Assembly (NCBI GenBank): GCA_045542355.1
Contig: JAZQKX010000034.1
Location: 1 to 64,000, forward strand
Origin: UMGS1532 sp045542355
Lineage (GTDB): Bacteria > Bacillota > Clostridia > Oscillospirales > Acutalibacteraceae
Length of the DNA stretch: 64,000 nucleotides
Direction of reading: 5' to 3'
A model generated the notes under the pieces. The model saw only the letters and a program-made list of their open reading frames with translations. It searched no databases and was not told the origin of the DNA. Of this stretch, positions 32,272 to 40,723 are shown one piece after another. The position numbers and the translations under genes are program-made. Position 1 is the stretch's first letter. Every line of letters begins with the position of its first letter.

Positions 32272-35039
32272 TGAAACCGATTCGTTTGGAAATCTGTGGT
32301 TTTGGTCCGTTTACCGATGCCACGGTAATTGATTTTTCTCTCTTGGGAGACAGTGGACTATATCTCATAACAGGTGATACCGGCTCGGGTAAAACCACAA
32401 TCTTTGATGCTATCTCCTTCGCACTGTTTGGTGAAGCCAGTGGTGAGGCAAGGGATGACACCATGCTCAGATGCAGATTTTCAAGCCCCAACACCCCAAC
32501 ATACATAGATATGGACTTTATTTACAGAGGGGAAGCATATAATATTCGTCGCAATCCAAGATATCTCAGGCCCTCTAAAAGAAACAGCGAGGATTTTGTT
32601 GAACAAAAAGCCAATGCAGTTTTTAAGACTCCTAAAAAGGTGCATGAGGGAGTAGCAGAATGTAATGAGGCTATAGAATCTCTTATCGGTCTTTCAAAGG
32701 ACCAGTTTTGTAGGATTGCCATGATTGCTCAGGGTGATTTTTTAAAGCTGTTATTTGCCTCCACAAAGGAAAGAATTGAAATATTTCGAAAGCTGTTCAA
32801 AACCGACAAATATAAAGAACTTGCCGAAAAGCTCGGTGCCGCAAACCGGGAGGTTAAGGATGAATACACAAGGGTCAAAATTCAGCTGGAGCAACAACTT
32901 AAGAGCGTTATCCCACCGGTAGACAGTCCCCAAAAGGCTGAATTTCAGCGTATAGTTAGCGAGGGCTTTGTGGATTTTAAAGAGCCGCAAATGTTAATGG
33001 AACTTTTTTTAGAAGAGGATAACAATTTAATTGAAGAAAACTGTGAAAACTTGGAAGATGTTCAAAAAGAGATAGATAAAATTAAAACCCTCCGCACTAA
33101 TGCTCAGCAGTATTTTACTGCTAAATCTCGTATAGAACAGTTAAAAGATGAACTGGCAATATCTCAAAAAGCCCTAACCGAAGCTGAGAATGAAGTTGAA
33201 AAGGTTAAAGCAGTAGAAGAAAAGCTGAACGGAATGGTTAAAGAAGACGCTAAAGCCAGAGAAGACCTTCCAAAATACGAAAAAGCCGACCAGCTTCAGA
33301 AAGAAGTGACAAAAGCCATCGAAGAAATAGAGGCGCTTGGTCGTATCATTTGTGATTTAAACGAATCTAATAAAAGGTTACAAAAGAAAAAATCTGAGCT
33401 TGAAAAAAAGCAAGAGGTGATTTTACCCTTGACCGAAAAGCACAACTCCTATCTACTTGAAATCGAAAAGCTTAATTTGAGAAAAGAACAATTCGTTCAG
33501 CTTGATAAAGATTTTAATTCATTTTGTAATAAATCAGAAGAGTACAATCAAACCCTTGAAGAATACAGGTTGGTATATGCTGAATACGAAAAACAAAATG
33601 AATTATGGCGTTTAATGAACAAAAGCTATTTTGATGAACAAGCAGGGATTTTAGCGTCTAATCTGGAAGCTGGAATGCCGTGTCCAGTATGCGGAGCTTT
33701 GGAACACCCTCATTTAGCAAACGTTTCTGATAATGCACCCAGCAAAGTTCAAATTGATAAAAAAGAGCAGATATGTCGCACTCTTATGCAAAGAGCCGCC
33801 GTTAAATCCGAAATAGCTCACTCGTTAAAAGGTAAATGCGACTTTCTTAAAGAGTCTTTATTAAAAAGATTGAATAATATCTTGCCCGAAAGTTCCCTTG
33901 AAACCTGCGGACAAGATATTAAATCCGCTTTGAATGAGAATAAAATCGCTTTAGAAATAAAGCTTTGTGAATGTGAAACCATGGCTGAACATATTGCTGA
34001 CGCTCAAAATGCCACAGAGGAGCTCGAAGCTGTCAATAAAGAGATTTTAGAAAACGGGAAAGAACTCGCTGAAACAGAAAAGACTTTAAGTTACCAAAAG
34101 GCTAATTCCGAGATTACCCGCAAACAGCTTTCGGATATGAGGGCGGAGTTGACCTATCAAAGCACCCAAGAGTTAGAGCAATACATTTCAAGGCTTCAAA
34201 GGGACATTTCGCACTCGAAGTCGATGATTGAAACGGCAAAAGCAAACCATGCATCATGGTGTAGTAAGGTTGCCTCAATCAAAAGCGGAATCAAGGAGCT
34301 TAAGCAAACAATTCCTCAAGGTGAATATCAAAGCATACAATACTACGACGAAATTATCCGTGAACTTACAGATAACAAAGAAGTTGTAGACGCTCAGCTT
34401 TTGCAGATTAATCATAGACTTGAAACAAACAGAAGTGCATTAAATTCTTTTAAGACCATCATCCTCAAAGCCGAGGAAATCGAAAAGCGCTGGTCTGTTA
34501 CTAAGTCCTTGAGTGACACTGCATCGGGAAACATTTCCGGAAGAGAGAAAATCAATATAGAAACCTTTGCTCAGATATCCTATTTTGAGAGAATTGTTCG
34601 ACGGGCAAATCTTCGTCTTATGGCAATGACTGGCGGTAGGTATGAGCTGACAAGAGATGTAAATTCTAATGACCGTAAACACCAAAGCGGATTGGAGCTT
34701 AATGTTATCGACCACCATAAAACAGGCACTGTAAGAAGCGTAAAATCACTGTCTGGCGGTGAAAGCTTTAAAGCGTCCTTGGCATTAGCGCTGGGTCTTG
34801 CTGACGAAATACAATCCAATTCGGGCGGTATCAAGCTGGATACCATGTTTATTGATGAGGGATTTGGATCTTTGGACGAGGATTCCTTACAAAGCGCAAT
34901 TACAACCCTGAAAAAGCTTGGAGACAGTAATAAGTTAATTGGTATTATTTCCCATGTATCTTCCTTGAAAACCGCCATAGACAGGCAAATCGTTGTTGAG
35001 CATAACGATATGGGAAGTTGTGTCAGCATTGAGGCTTAA
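32271..35039 (+). CDS. sbcC: Exonuclease SbcCD, ATPase subunit C
   Basis: A 922-residue SMC-like ATPase. Walker A is TGDTGSGKTT near residue 35. Two long coiled-coil halves surround the zinc-hook CPVCG (about 468-472). The C-terminal ABC signature SLSGGESFKASLALA is followed by Walker B with MFIDEGFGSLD. It binds and tethers DNA ends for SbcD. The one-base overlap with sbcD (TAATG) indicates translational coupling. Confidence 0.94.
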   Translation: MKPIRLEICGFGPFTDATVIDFSLLGDSGLYLITGDTGSGKTTIFDAISFALFGEASGEARDDTMLRCRFSSPNTPTYIDMDFIYRGEAYNIRRNPRYLRPSKRNSEDFVEQKANAVFKTPKKVHEGVAECNEAIESLIGLSKDQFCRIAMIAQGDFLKLLFASTKERIEIFRKLFKTDKYKELAEKLGAANREVKDEYTRVKIQLEQQLKSVIPPVDSPQKAEFQRIVSEGFVDFKEPQMLMELFLEEDNNLIEENCENLEDVQKEIDKIKTLRTNAQQYFTAKSRIEQLKDELAISQKALTEAENEVEKVKAVEEKLNGMVKEDAKAREDLPKYEKADQLQKEVTKAIEEIEALGRIICDLNESNKRLQKKKSELEKKQEVILPLTEKHNSYLLEIEKLNLRKEQFVQLDKDFNSFCNKSEEYNQTLEEYRLVYAEYEKQNELWRLMNKSYFDEQAGILASNLEAGMPCPVCGALEHPHLANVSDNAPSKVQIDKKEQICRTLMQRAAVKSEIAHSLKGKCDFLKESLLKRLNNILPESSLETCGQDIKSALNENKIALEIKLCECETMAEHIADAQNATEELEAVNKEILENGKELAETEKTLSYQKANSEITRKQLSDMRAELTYQSTQELEQYISRLQRDISHSKSMIETAKANHASWCSKVASIKSGIKELKQTIPQGEYQSIQYYDEIIRELTDNKEVVDAQLLQINHRLETNRSALNSFKTIILKAEEIEKRWSVTKSLSDTASGNISGREKINIETFAQISYFERIVRRANLRLMAMTGGRYELTRDVNSNDRKHQSGLELNVIDHHKTGTVRSVKSLSGGESFKASLALALGLADEIQSNSGGIKLDTMFIDEGFGSLDEDSLQSAITTLKKLGDSNKLIGIISHVSSLKTAIDRQIVVEHNDMGSCVSIEA

Positions 35040-35065
35040 AATTATGGTGGAAATTTATCTGTAGT

Positions 35066-35076
35066 TATGTTACAAT
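35066..35076 (+). promoter_or_regulatory. Extended -10 promoter of the GLUG/Ig surface protein gene
   Basis: TACAAT (35071-35076) is preceded by TGT (extended -10); the -35 position (35048-35053) holds the weak TGGAAA at 17 bp. Confidence 0.5.
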
Positions 35077-35110
35077 ATTTATAGATGTACAAATGAAAGG
35101 TATGTTAGCT

Positions 35111-36940
35111 ATGAAAACTATTAAATATGTTTTATTAAGTCTTTTGGCTCTGTCAGTTGCTTGTTCGGTTTTCCTGATTCCTGCTTCCGCAGATACTTCT
35201 ATAGCGGTAGGCAGCCTTAAAGAACTTCGTGAAATGGAGAATGATCCAACTGCAACCTATCATCTTACCGGTGATATAGTTGTAACCGAGGCCGATGGTG
35301 AGTTTACCCCTTTGTTCAGCGCCACCAATCAGTTCAAAGGTGTGCTTGACGGCAAAGGATATTCCATTGTAGGAATTGATATTGCTTCCGTAAAATCAAC
35401 TTCTGGGTCCTCAGCTTATGCCGGTATATTCGCATATAATTCAGGTACTATTAAAAACCTGAATGTTGAAAATGCAACTGTGACGAACGAGAATTCAAAA
35501 TACGCTTATTCAGGCGTTATAGCTGGTGTCAACCTCGGCACAATCGAGAACTGTTACGTTTCGGGTAACGTCAACAACAAAAGCATAGCTGTCACTGCAT
35601 ACACTGGAGGTGTGTGTGGTGAAATGCTCAAGGGTGAGGTTATCAACACAGTTTCGTATGTTAATGTATACAGTAGCGGTGGTCAACAGTACACCGGCGG
35701 TATTTTAGGATATACCGAAAAGGGTATAGTTAAACAGTGCGCCTCTTTCGGCTCTATATTTGCTAACGGTATAGACCGCAGAATGGATGGCTACGGCGGC
35801 GGCATTGTAGGATTTTCCAGAGCAGGTACTGAATTTACCGATTGTCTTTTCGGTGGCGGTATTATAGTTGAGAAAACCTCAAATGCATACATAGGCGGTG
35901 TTTCGGGACTTACCTACGGCAAGGTTGATGGCTTTGTATCCTACGGCACCATGACACCTTCTGAGGTTATTTCCCATATTTATATTGGCGGCGTTGCAGG
36001 TGAAGACCATACGGCTGATGTTAAATATGCATATTATTTAGAGGGGACCATCAACGAGGAAATTACAGGTCGTCACGGTAAGGAGCTGACATCTGCTCAG
36101 TTGTCCGATCAATCGAGTTATGATGGACTTAATTTCAGCACAGTCTGGGAAATAACAAAAGATGGTATCGGCTTAAAAGGACTGCCAGCGCCAGGTAAGG
36201 ATGATGTAATTTCTGAGCTTACTGGTATAAAAATCGACTCTTTACCTCAGAAATTAGATTATGTACAGGGTGACCCTGTGCTTGATTTAACCGGTCTTAA
36301 GGTCAGTGCCGTATATACCGATAAGATTGTAAATCTTCTGCAGAACGAATACACCGTAGGTGGATATAACTATGTAATCTCTGGTGAGCAGATCATCACC
36401 GTTACATATAAAGGTTTTTCTGATACCTTCAAAATTAAGGTTGCTAAAACCACTGCCAGTGTTATAATACCATCTGATGTAACCCAAGGCTCATATCAGG
36501 AGGGCAATTCTAACGGAAAGATTCCTGCGAAGAAACCTACCTCGGATAATAAAGATTTCAGTTCGAAAAACGAAACATCTTCTAAATCCAATTCTTCAGT
36601 ATCTTCAACCGCATCGGTTGTATTAGGTGGAAATGTTGTTGATACATTGGACGATGAGGAGGAGACAACCTCTGCCGATAATAACACATCCGAGACCAAA
36701 GATGGAAATGAAGTATTGGCAGGAAATGTTACCTCTGATAATACAGACTCTAAAAACGACGTTGTAGGTTTACTGTCTCCATTAATTATAGTTATTCTTA
36801 TTATAGTGAGCTTGGCAGTTGTAGCCACAGTAGTTATATGGTTCATTCTTAAATCAAAGAGCGAGACGCCTCAAAACGAGGTTAGCAACGATGAGCTTAA
36901 GGAAGTCGAATTCGACGAGAATGATGTATATAATAAATAA
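35111..36940 (+). CDS. Secreted, membrane-anchored protein with GLUG repeats and an Ig-like domain
   Basis: The 609-residue protein has a signal peptide (about 1-28, cut after ASA). A beta-helix-like part (about 45-360) carries GLUG-type repeats such as AGIFAYNSGTIKNLNVENAT and ENCYVSGNV. A Big_3-type bacterial Ig domain (about 380-460, with LTGIKIDSLPQKLDYVQGD) follows, then a long Ser/Asn/Thr linker, one transmembrane helix (about 562-582) and an acidic cytoplasmic tail. It lacks LPxTG, so it is held by the helix, not by sortase. ATG 35111 is one of three close in-frame starts. A function in adhesion or carbohydrate contact is possible but not shown. Confidence 0.8.
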   Translation: MKTIKYVLLSLLALSVACSVFLIPASADTSIAVGSLKELREMENDPTATYHLTGDIVVTEADGEFTPLFSATNQFKGVLDGKGYSIVGIDIASVKSTSGSSAYAGIFAYNSGTIKNLNVENATVTNENSKYAYSGVIAGVNLGTIENCYVSGNVNNKSIAVTAYTGGVCGEMLKGEVINTVSYVNVYSSGGQQYTGGILGYTEKGIVKQCASFGSIFANGIDRRMDGYGGGIVGFSRAGTEFTDCLFGGGIIVEKTSNAYIGGVSGLTYGKVDGFVSYGTMTPSEVISHIYIGGVAGEDHTADVKYAYYLEGTINEEITGRHGKELTSAQLSDQSSYDGLNFSTVWEITKDGIGLKGLPAPGKDDVISELTGIKIDSLPQKLDYVQGDPVLDLTGLKVSAVYTDKIVNLLQNEYTVGGYNYVISGEQIITVTYKGFSDTFKIKVAKTTASVIIPSDVTQGSYQEGNSNGKIPAKKPTSDNKDFSSKNETSSKSNSSVSSTASVVLGGNVVDTLDDEEETTSADNNTSETKDGNEVLAGNVTSDNTDSKNDVVGLLSPLIIVILIIVSLAVVATVVIWFILKSKSETPQNEVSNDELKEVEFDENDVYNK

Positions 36941-36946
36941 TAATTC

Positions 36947-36976
36947 AAAAAAGCACCCGTTAATCGGGTGTTTTTT
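36947..36976 (+). terminator. Terminator after the GLUG/Ig gene
   Basis: AAGCACCCG (36951-36959) pairs with CGGGTGTTT (from 36965), with A- and T-runs outside. Confidence 0.88.
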
Positions 36977-37008
36977 ATGTATAAAATTAAAATATTTCTG
37001 TAAAATCA

Positions 37009-37037
37009 TTGAAAAATTCATTATAATGTTATACAAT
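37009..37037 (+). promoter_or_regulatory. Promoter of the nusB-recN block
   Basis: TTGAAA (37009-37014), 17 bp and TACAAT (37032-37037), 40 bp before the nusB start. No terminator is seen from here to the end of tyrS, so the whole block may be one transcript. Confidence 0.65.
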
Positions 37038-37076
37038 GATAATGTATAAATGTATATTTTGAAAAGTAGGTGCTTT

Positions 37077-37469
37077 ATGAACAGAAAAGCTGAAAGGGAA
37101 CAGGCGTTTATTCTTATATTTGAAAAGAGCTTCAGATCTGATTCTGTTGAGGAAATTATAGAAGATGCATTAAATGCCGAAAACTATGAACACAGCGATT
37201 TTTCCGAAAGCTGTTTTCGCGGTGTTTACGATAATTTAAACGAAATAGATTCCATTATAGAGAAAAATCTGACCGGTTGGACAATCGGTAGGATTTCCAA
37301 GGTAGCGTTAAGCATACTTCGCTTGGCTATATATGAAATCAAATATGTGGATTCTGTACCTGTTGGTGCTTCTATTAATGAGGCGGTGGAGCTTTGTAAG
37401 AAATATGCCACTAATGAGGATTCATCCTATGTTAACGGAGTGTTGGGCTCAGTTGCGAGGGCAGAATGA
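37077..37469 (+). CDS. nusB: Transcription antitermination factor NusB
   Basis: The 130-residue all-helical protein has MNRKAEREQAFILIFEK at the start and the family C-terminal half with VPVGASINEAVELCKKYA and SYVNGVLGSVAR. NusB binds boxA RNA with NusE for rRNA antitermination. ATG 37077 has AGTAGGTG upstream. It opens the conserved nusB-recN block. Confidence 0.93.
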   Translation: MNRKAEREQAFILIFEKSFRSDSVEEIIEDALNAENYEHSDFSESCFRGVYDNLNEIDSIIEKNLTGWTIGRISKVALSILRLAIYEIKYVDSVPVGASINEAVELCKKYATNEDSSYVNGVLGSVARAE

Positions 37470-38413
37470 TGTCTGCCGTTTTAGGTATAGACACCAGTAA
37501 TTACACCACCTCCGCTTCTATTTTTGATATAGCGAGTGGTGTGGTTAAAAATTTCGGTAGGCTGTTATCCATTAAACGCGGAGACAAAGGATTAAGACAA
37601 AGCGATGCTGTGTTTCAGCATACAAAAACGCTTCCTGAAATAATTCATCAAGCTGTTTCAGGATATGAAGGTCAAATATCGGCAGTGGGAGTTTCAACTA
37701 AACCCCGTGATGCCGAGGGAAGTTATATGCCTTGCTTTTTGTCTGGCTTGTCGGTGGCTTCTTCCATTTCTTCTACTATAGGCTGCCCGATTTATGAATT
37801 CTCCCACCAGAGCGGTCACATCATGGCGGCTTTATATTCTCGTAACGCTCTGCATTTCATAAAAGATAAATTTTATGCTTTTCACGTTTCCGGCGGGACA
37901 ACCGAACTGTTGCTGGTAAGACCAAGTGAAGAAAAGGTTATAAGCTGTGAGCTTATTGCAGAAACATTGGATCTGAATGCAGGGCAGATTATAGACAGGG
38001 TAGGTCTTATGCTGGGACTTGATTTTCCAGCAGGAATTGCTCTTGATGCCCTAGCATGTAACGGCGTTTCACCAAAAAAAATCAAAGTCACGCTTAAAGA
38101 CGGAAATTGTTGTCTTTCTGGTGTTGAAAATATCTGTAGGGATATGTTGGCTTCGGGTGAAGCCAAGGAGGATATCGCTCGATTTGCCATCAACTATATT
38201 TTACAAACTGTTTTGGAAATGACAAACCATGCTTTCAAAACACATGGTGAATATCCGGTGGTGTATGCCGGAGGGGTTATGTCTAATAGCATTATTTCTG
38301 CGCAAGTTCCAAAGACTATTAACTGCATTTTTGCCCGACCCGAATTCTCTCGTGACAATGCAGCAGGAATCGCAGTATTAACAGCCATTAAAGAGGGGCA
38401 TGTTTCTATATGA
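37466..38413 (+). CDS. TsaD/Kae1-like (M22 family) protein
   Basis: The 315-residue protein belongs to the ASKHA/Kae1 superfamily. It begins with LGIDTSNYTTS (a phosphate-1 type motif) and has the metal-binding HxxxH in SHQSGHIMAA (about 113-122). A phosphate loop HVSGGTTEL follows (about 142-150), and a late YAGGVMSN (about 272-279). TsaD itself makes the t6A modification of tRNA with TsaB and TsaE. This protein lacks the usual HxEGH signature, is shorter, and stands alone between nusB and xseA, so it is probably a TsaD paralogue and not the essential enzyme. It overlaps nusB by four bases. Confidence 0.8.
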   Translation: MMSAVLGIDTSNYTTSASIFDIASGVVKNFGRLLSIKRGDKGLRQSDAVFQHTKTLPEIIHQAVSGYEGQISAVGVSTKPRDAEGSYMPCFLSGLSVASSISSTIGCPIYEFSHQSGHIMAALYSRNALHFIKDKFYAFHVSGGTTELLLVRPSEEKVISCELIAETLDLNAGQIIDRVGLMLGLDFPAGIALDALACNGVSPKKIKVTLKDGNCCLSGVENICRDMLASGEAKEDIARFAINYILQTVLEMTNHAFKTHGEYPVVYAGGVMSNSIISAQVPKTINCIFARPEFSRDNAAGIAVLTAIKEGHVSI

Positions 38414-39627
38414 ACTTTCAGGTTTTAACCGTAAGTCAACTTAACACATATATAAAGTCGATAATAGACGGAGATATTAATCTTAATAATGTTTTTATAG
38501 AGGGAGAAATATCTAACTTCAAAAACCATTATGCTAGTGGACATCTATATTTTTCATTGAAAGATGAAGAGTCTGTCATTAAGTGTGTGATGTTTAACCG
38601 AGCTGCAACTCGTCTTAAATTTATACCTGAGAATTCTATGCAGGTTATCTGTTGCGGTAAAATATCGGTTTATCCGAGAGACGGTCAGTATCAGTTATAT
38701 GCTGAGGATATGCAACCCACTGGTATCGGAGCATTGGCATTAGCCTATGAACAGCTAAAAAAGAAACTGGAAGCTGAGGGACTTTTCAACCCACAAAACA
38801 AAAGACCTATGCCACAAAATCCTAAACGGGTTGCAGTGTTGACATCTGAAACGGGAGCTGCCATTCAGGATATTATATCAGTAATTACCAGAAGAAATCC
38901 TAACGTTGAAATTGTGATGTGCCCTGTTGTAGTTCAGGGCGAGTCTGCTCCAAAATCTATGATTTGTATGTTGGATCAGGTCTATTCAGTCAGCGGAATT
39001 GATTTGATTATCATTGGTCGCGGAGGCGGTTCTTACGAGGATTTATTCTGCTTTAATGACGAAGCACTTGTACGAAAAATCTATGAATCTCCCATACCTG
39101 TAATTTCTGCAGTCGGTCATGAAACCGACTTCACTCTCTGCGATCTTGTATCCGATATGAGAGCGCCAACCCCATCTGTTGCGGCTGAAATTGCTGTTCC
39201 GGATTTAAGCGAGGTTTTGGAAAAACTTAAATATACTATGCGAAGAATACAAGAACTCGTTTACCAATGCATAAACTTTCAGTTTGAGCGCTATGATAGA
39301 TGTATTTCCTGCCGTGTCTTTGAAGATCCTAAAGAGATTATATCTAATAAATTTGATAATTTTCTTCAGCTTTTTGCAAGATTTAAATCTTCTGCAGATG
39401 CCTCGTATATGAGTGTTGAAAGCAGATTTAAAAATCTTCTTACTGCTTTAGAAGCCCTTAATCCAATTTCAACCATGGCGCGTGGATATTCCGCTGTAAG
39501 CCATAATGGGAAAATAATCAGAGAATCCTCTGACCTTAAAACAGGGGACAATGTGAATATACGATTTTTCAAGGGTGGCGCAAAATGTACCGTTATAGAA
39601 TTGGAAGGAGAAAATCATAATGACTGA
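38410..39627 (+). CDS. xseA: Exodeoxyribonuclease VII large subunit
   Basis: The 405-residue protein has an N-terminal OB fold (about 1-105, with FIEGEISNFKNHYASGHLYF), the catalytic domain with ITRRNPNVEIVMCPVVVQGE, GRGGGSYEDL and AVGHETDFTL, and a C-terminal coiled coil ending in NPISTMARGYSAV. With XseB it degrades single-stranded DNA. It overlaps its upstream neighbour by four bases and xseB by eight. Confidence 0.96.
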   Translation: MNFQVLTVSQLNTYIKSIIDGDINLNNVFIEGEISNFKNHYASGHLYFSLKDEESVIKCVMFNRAATRLKFIPENSMQVICCGKISVYPRDGQYQLYAEDMQPTGIGALALAYEQLKKKLEAEGLFNPQNKRPMPQNPKRVAVLTSETGAAIQDIISVITRRNPNVEIVMCPVVVQGESAPKSMICMLDQVYSVSGIDLIIIGRGGGSYEDLFCFNDEALVRKIYESPIPVISAVGHETDFTLCDLVSDMRAPTPSVAAEIAVPDLSEVLEKLKYTMRRIQELVYQCINFQFERYDRCISCRVFEDPKEIISNKFDNFLQLFARFKSSADASYMSVESRFKNLLTALEALNPISTMARGYSAVSHNGKIIRESSDLKTGDNVNIRFFKGGAKCTVIELEGENHND

Positions 39628-39832
39628 GTTAACATATGAAAAAGCAGTTGCCCGACTTGAGGAGATTGTTTCTCTTTTAGAGGGCGGAAAGGCTGATTTA
39701 AGTTCAACCGTGGAGCTATATGATGAGGGCTTGAAACTTGCAGCATTTTGTAACGAAGCCCTAAACACTGCGAAACAAAAAATAATTTCTATCGAAGAAT
39801 ATATAAAGGAAAACAACGCTAATGAAGAGTGA
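39620..39832 (+). CDS. xseB: Exodeoxyribonuclease VII small subunit
   Basis: A 70-residue helical protein with the family pattern YEKAVARLEEIVSLLEGGKA and a later STVELYDEGLKLAAFCNEAL. Several copies bind each XseA. It overlaps xseA and ispA. Confidence 0.95.
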   Translation: MTELTYEKAVARLEEIVSLLEGGKADLSSTVELYDEGLKLAAFCNEALNTAKQKIISIEEYIKENNANEE

Positions 39833-40700
39833 TATCATTTCGAGATATAAACCCTCTGTAGATCGCGGTCTGCAACTTGCATTAGGTTACGATGAGAAGC
39901 TGTATAGCTCCGTGATAGATGCTATGAATTACAGTGTTTCCATAGGTGGTAAAAGAATTAGGCCTTGCCTTTTAATGGAATTTTCGAATATTTGTGGTGG
40001 TGACAGCGAGGCGGCTCTTGGCATGTCTTGTGCATTGGAAATGATTCACACCTATTCTCTCATTCATGACGACCTGCCTTGCATGGATAACGATGATATG
40101 CGCAGAGGTATGCCCTCATGTCATGTGAAATTCGGCGAATCAACCGCACTTTTAGCTGGTGATGCCTTGCTTACCCATGCATTTTTTACTGCTTCTAATG
40201 TCCAAAATGCATTGCCTCAAAACGTTAATCGTTGTATTTCTTTGCTTTCGGAATATGCAGGTGTCAACGGAATGGTTGGCGGTCAGGTCATTGACCTTGA
40301 AAGTGAGGAAAAGCAGGTATCATACGAAGTACTTGAGACTCTTTGTGAGCTTAAAACCGCAAGACTTTTACAGGCGGCTTGTTCCGTGGGATGTATAATT
40401 TCAGATGCGGATGATGACTTAATAATTGCCGCTAATGAATATGGAAAATATTTAGGCTTGGCTTTTCAAATTGTGGATGACATCTTAGATGTTGTTGGCG
40501 ATAAAGATAAGCTCGGAAAACCAGTTGGCAGTGATAGTGTAAATAATAAATCCACCTTTGTTTCACTTCTCGGCTTGGAAAAAGCTAAATTAATCGCAAA
40601 GGAGTATACCCAAAAGGCAATTAATGCCTTATCTCCCTTTGGCGAAAAAGCTCTACAGTTAAAGCTTCTTGCTGAAGATTTATGCTATAGAGAATTTTAA
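39822..40700 (+). CDS. ispA: Geranylgeranyl/farnesyl diphosphate synthase
   Basis: The 292-residue trans-prenyltransferase has the first Asp-rich motif DDLPCMDNDD (about 80-89) and the second in FQIVDDILD (about 213-221), plus GGKRIRP near residue 45. It elongates DMAPP with IPP to C15 (or C20) diphosphate for quinones, undecaprenyl carrier or carotenoids. The chain length cannot be fixed from sequence here. It is followed by dxs, so the isoprenoid pathway start and chain elongation are co-expressed. Confidence 0.93.
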   Translation: MKSDIISRYKPSVDRGLQLALGYDEKLYSSVIDAMNYSVSIGGKRIRPCLLMEFSNICGGDSEAALGMSCALEMIHTYSLIHDDLPCMDNDDMRRGMPSCHVKFGESTALLAGDALLTHAFFTASNVQNALPQNVNRCISLLSEYAGVNGMVGGQVIDLESEEKQVSYEVLETLCELKTARLLQAACSVGCIISDADDDLIIAANEYGKYLGLAFQIVDDILDVVGDKDKLGKPVGSDSVNNKSTFVSLLGLEKAKLIAKEYTQKAINALSPFGEKALQLKLLAEDLCYREF

Positions 40701-40723
40701 AAATTCCGAAAGGATTTGTTTTC

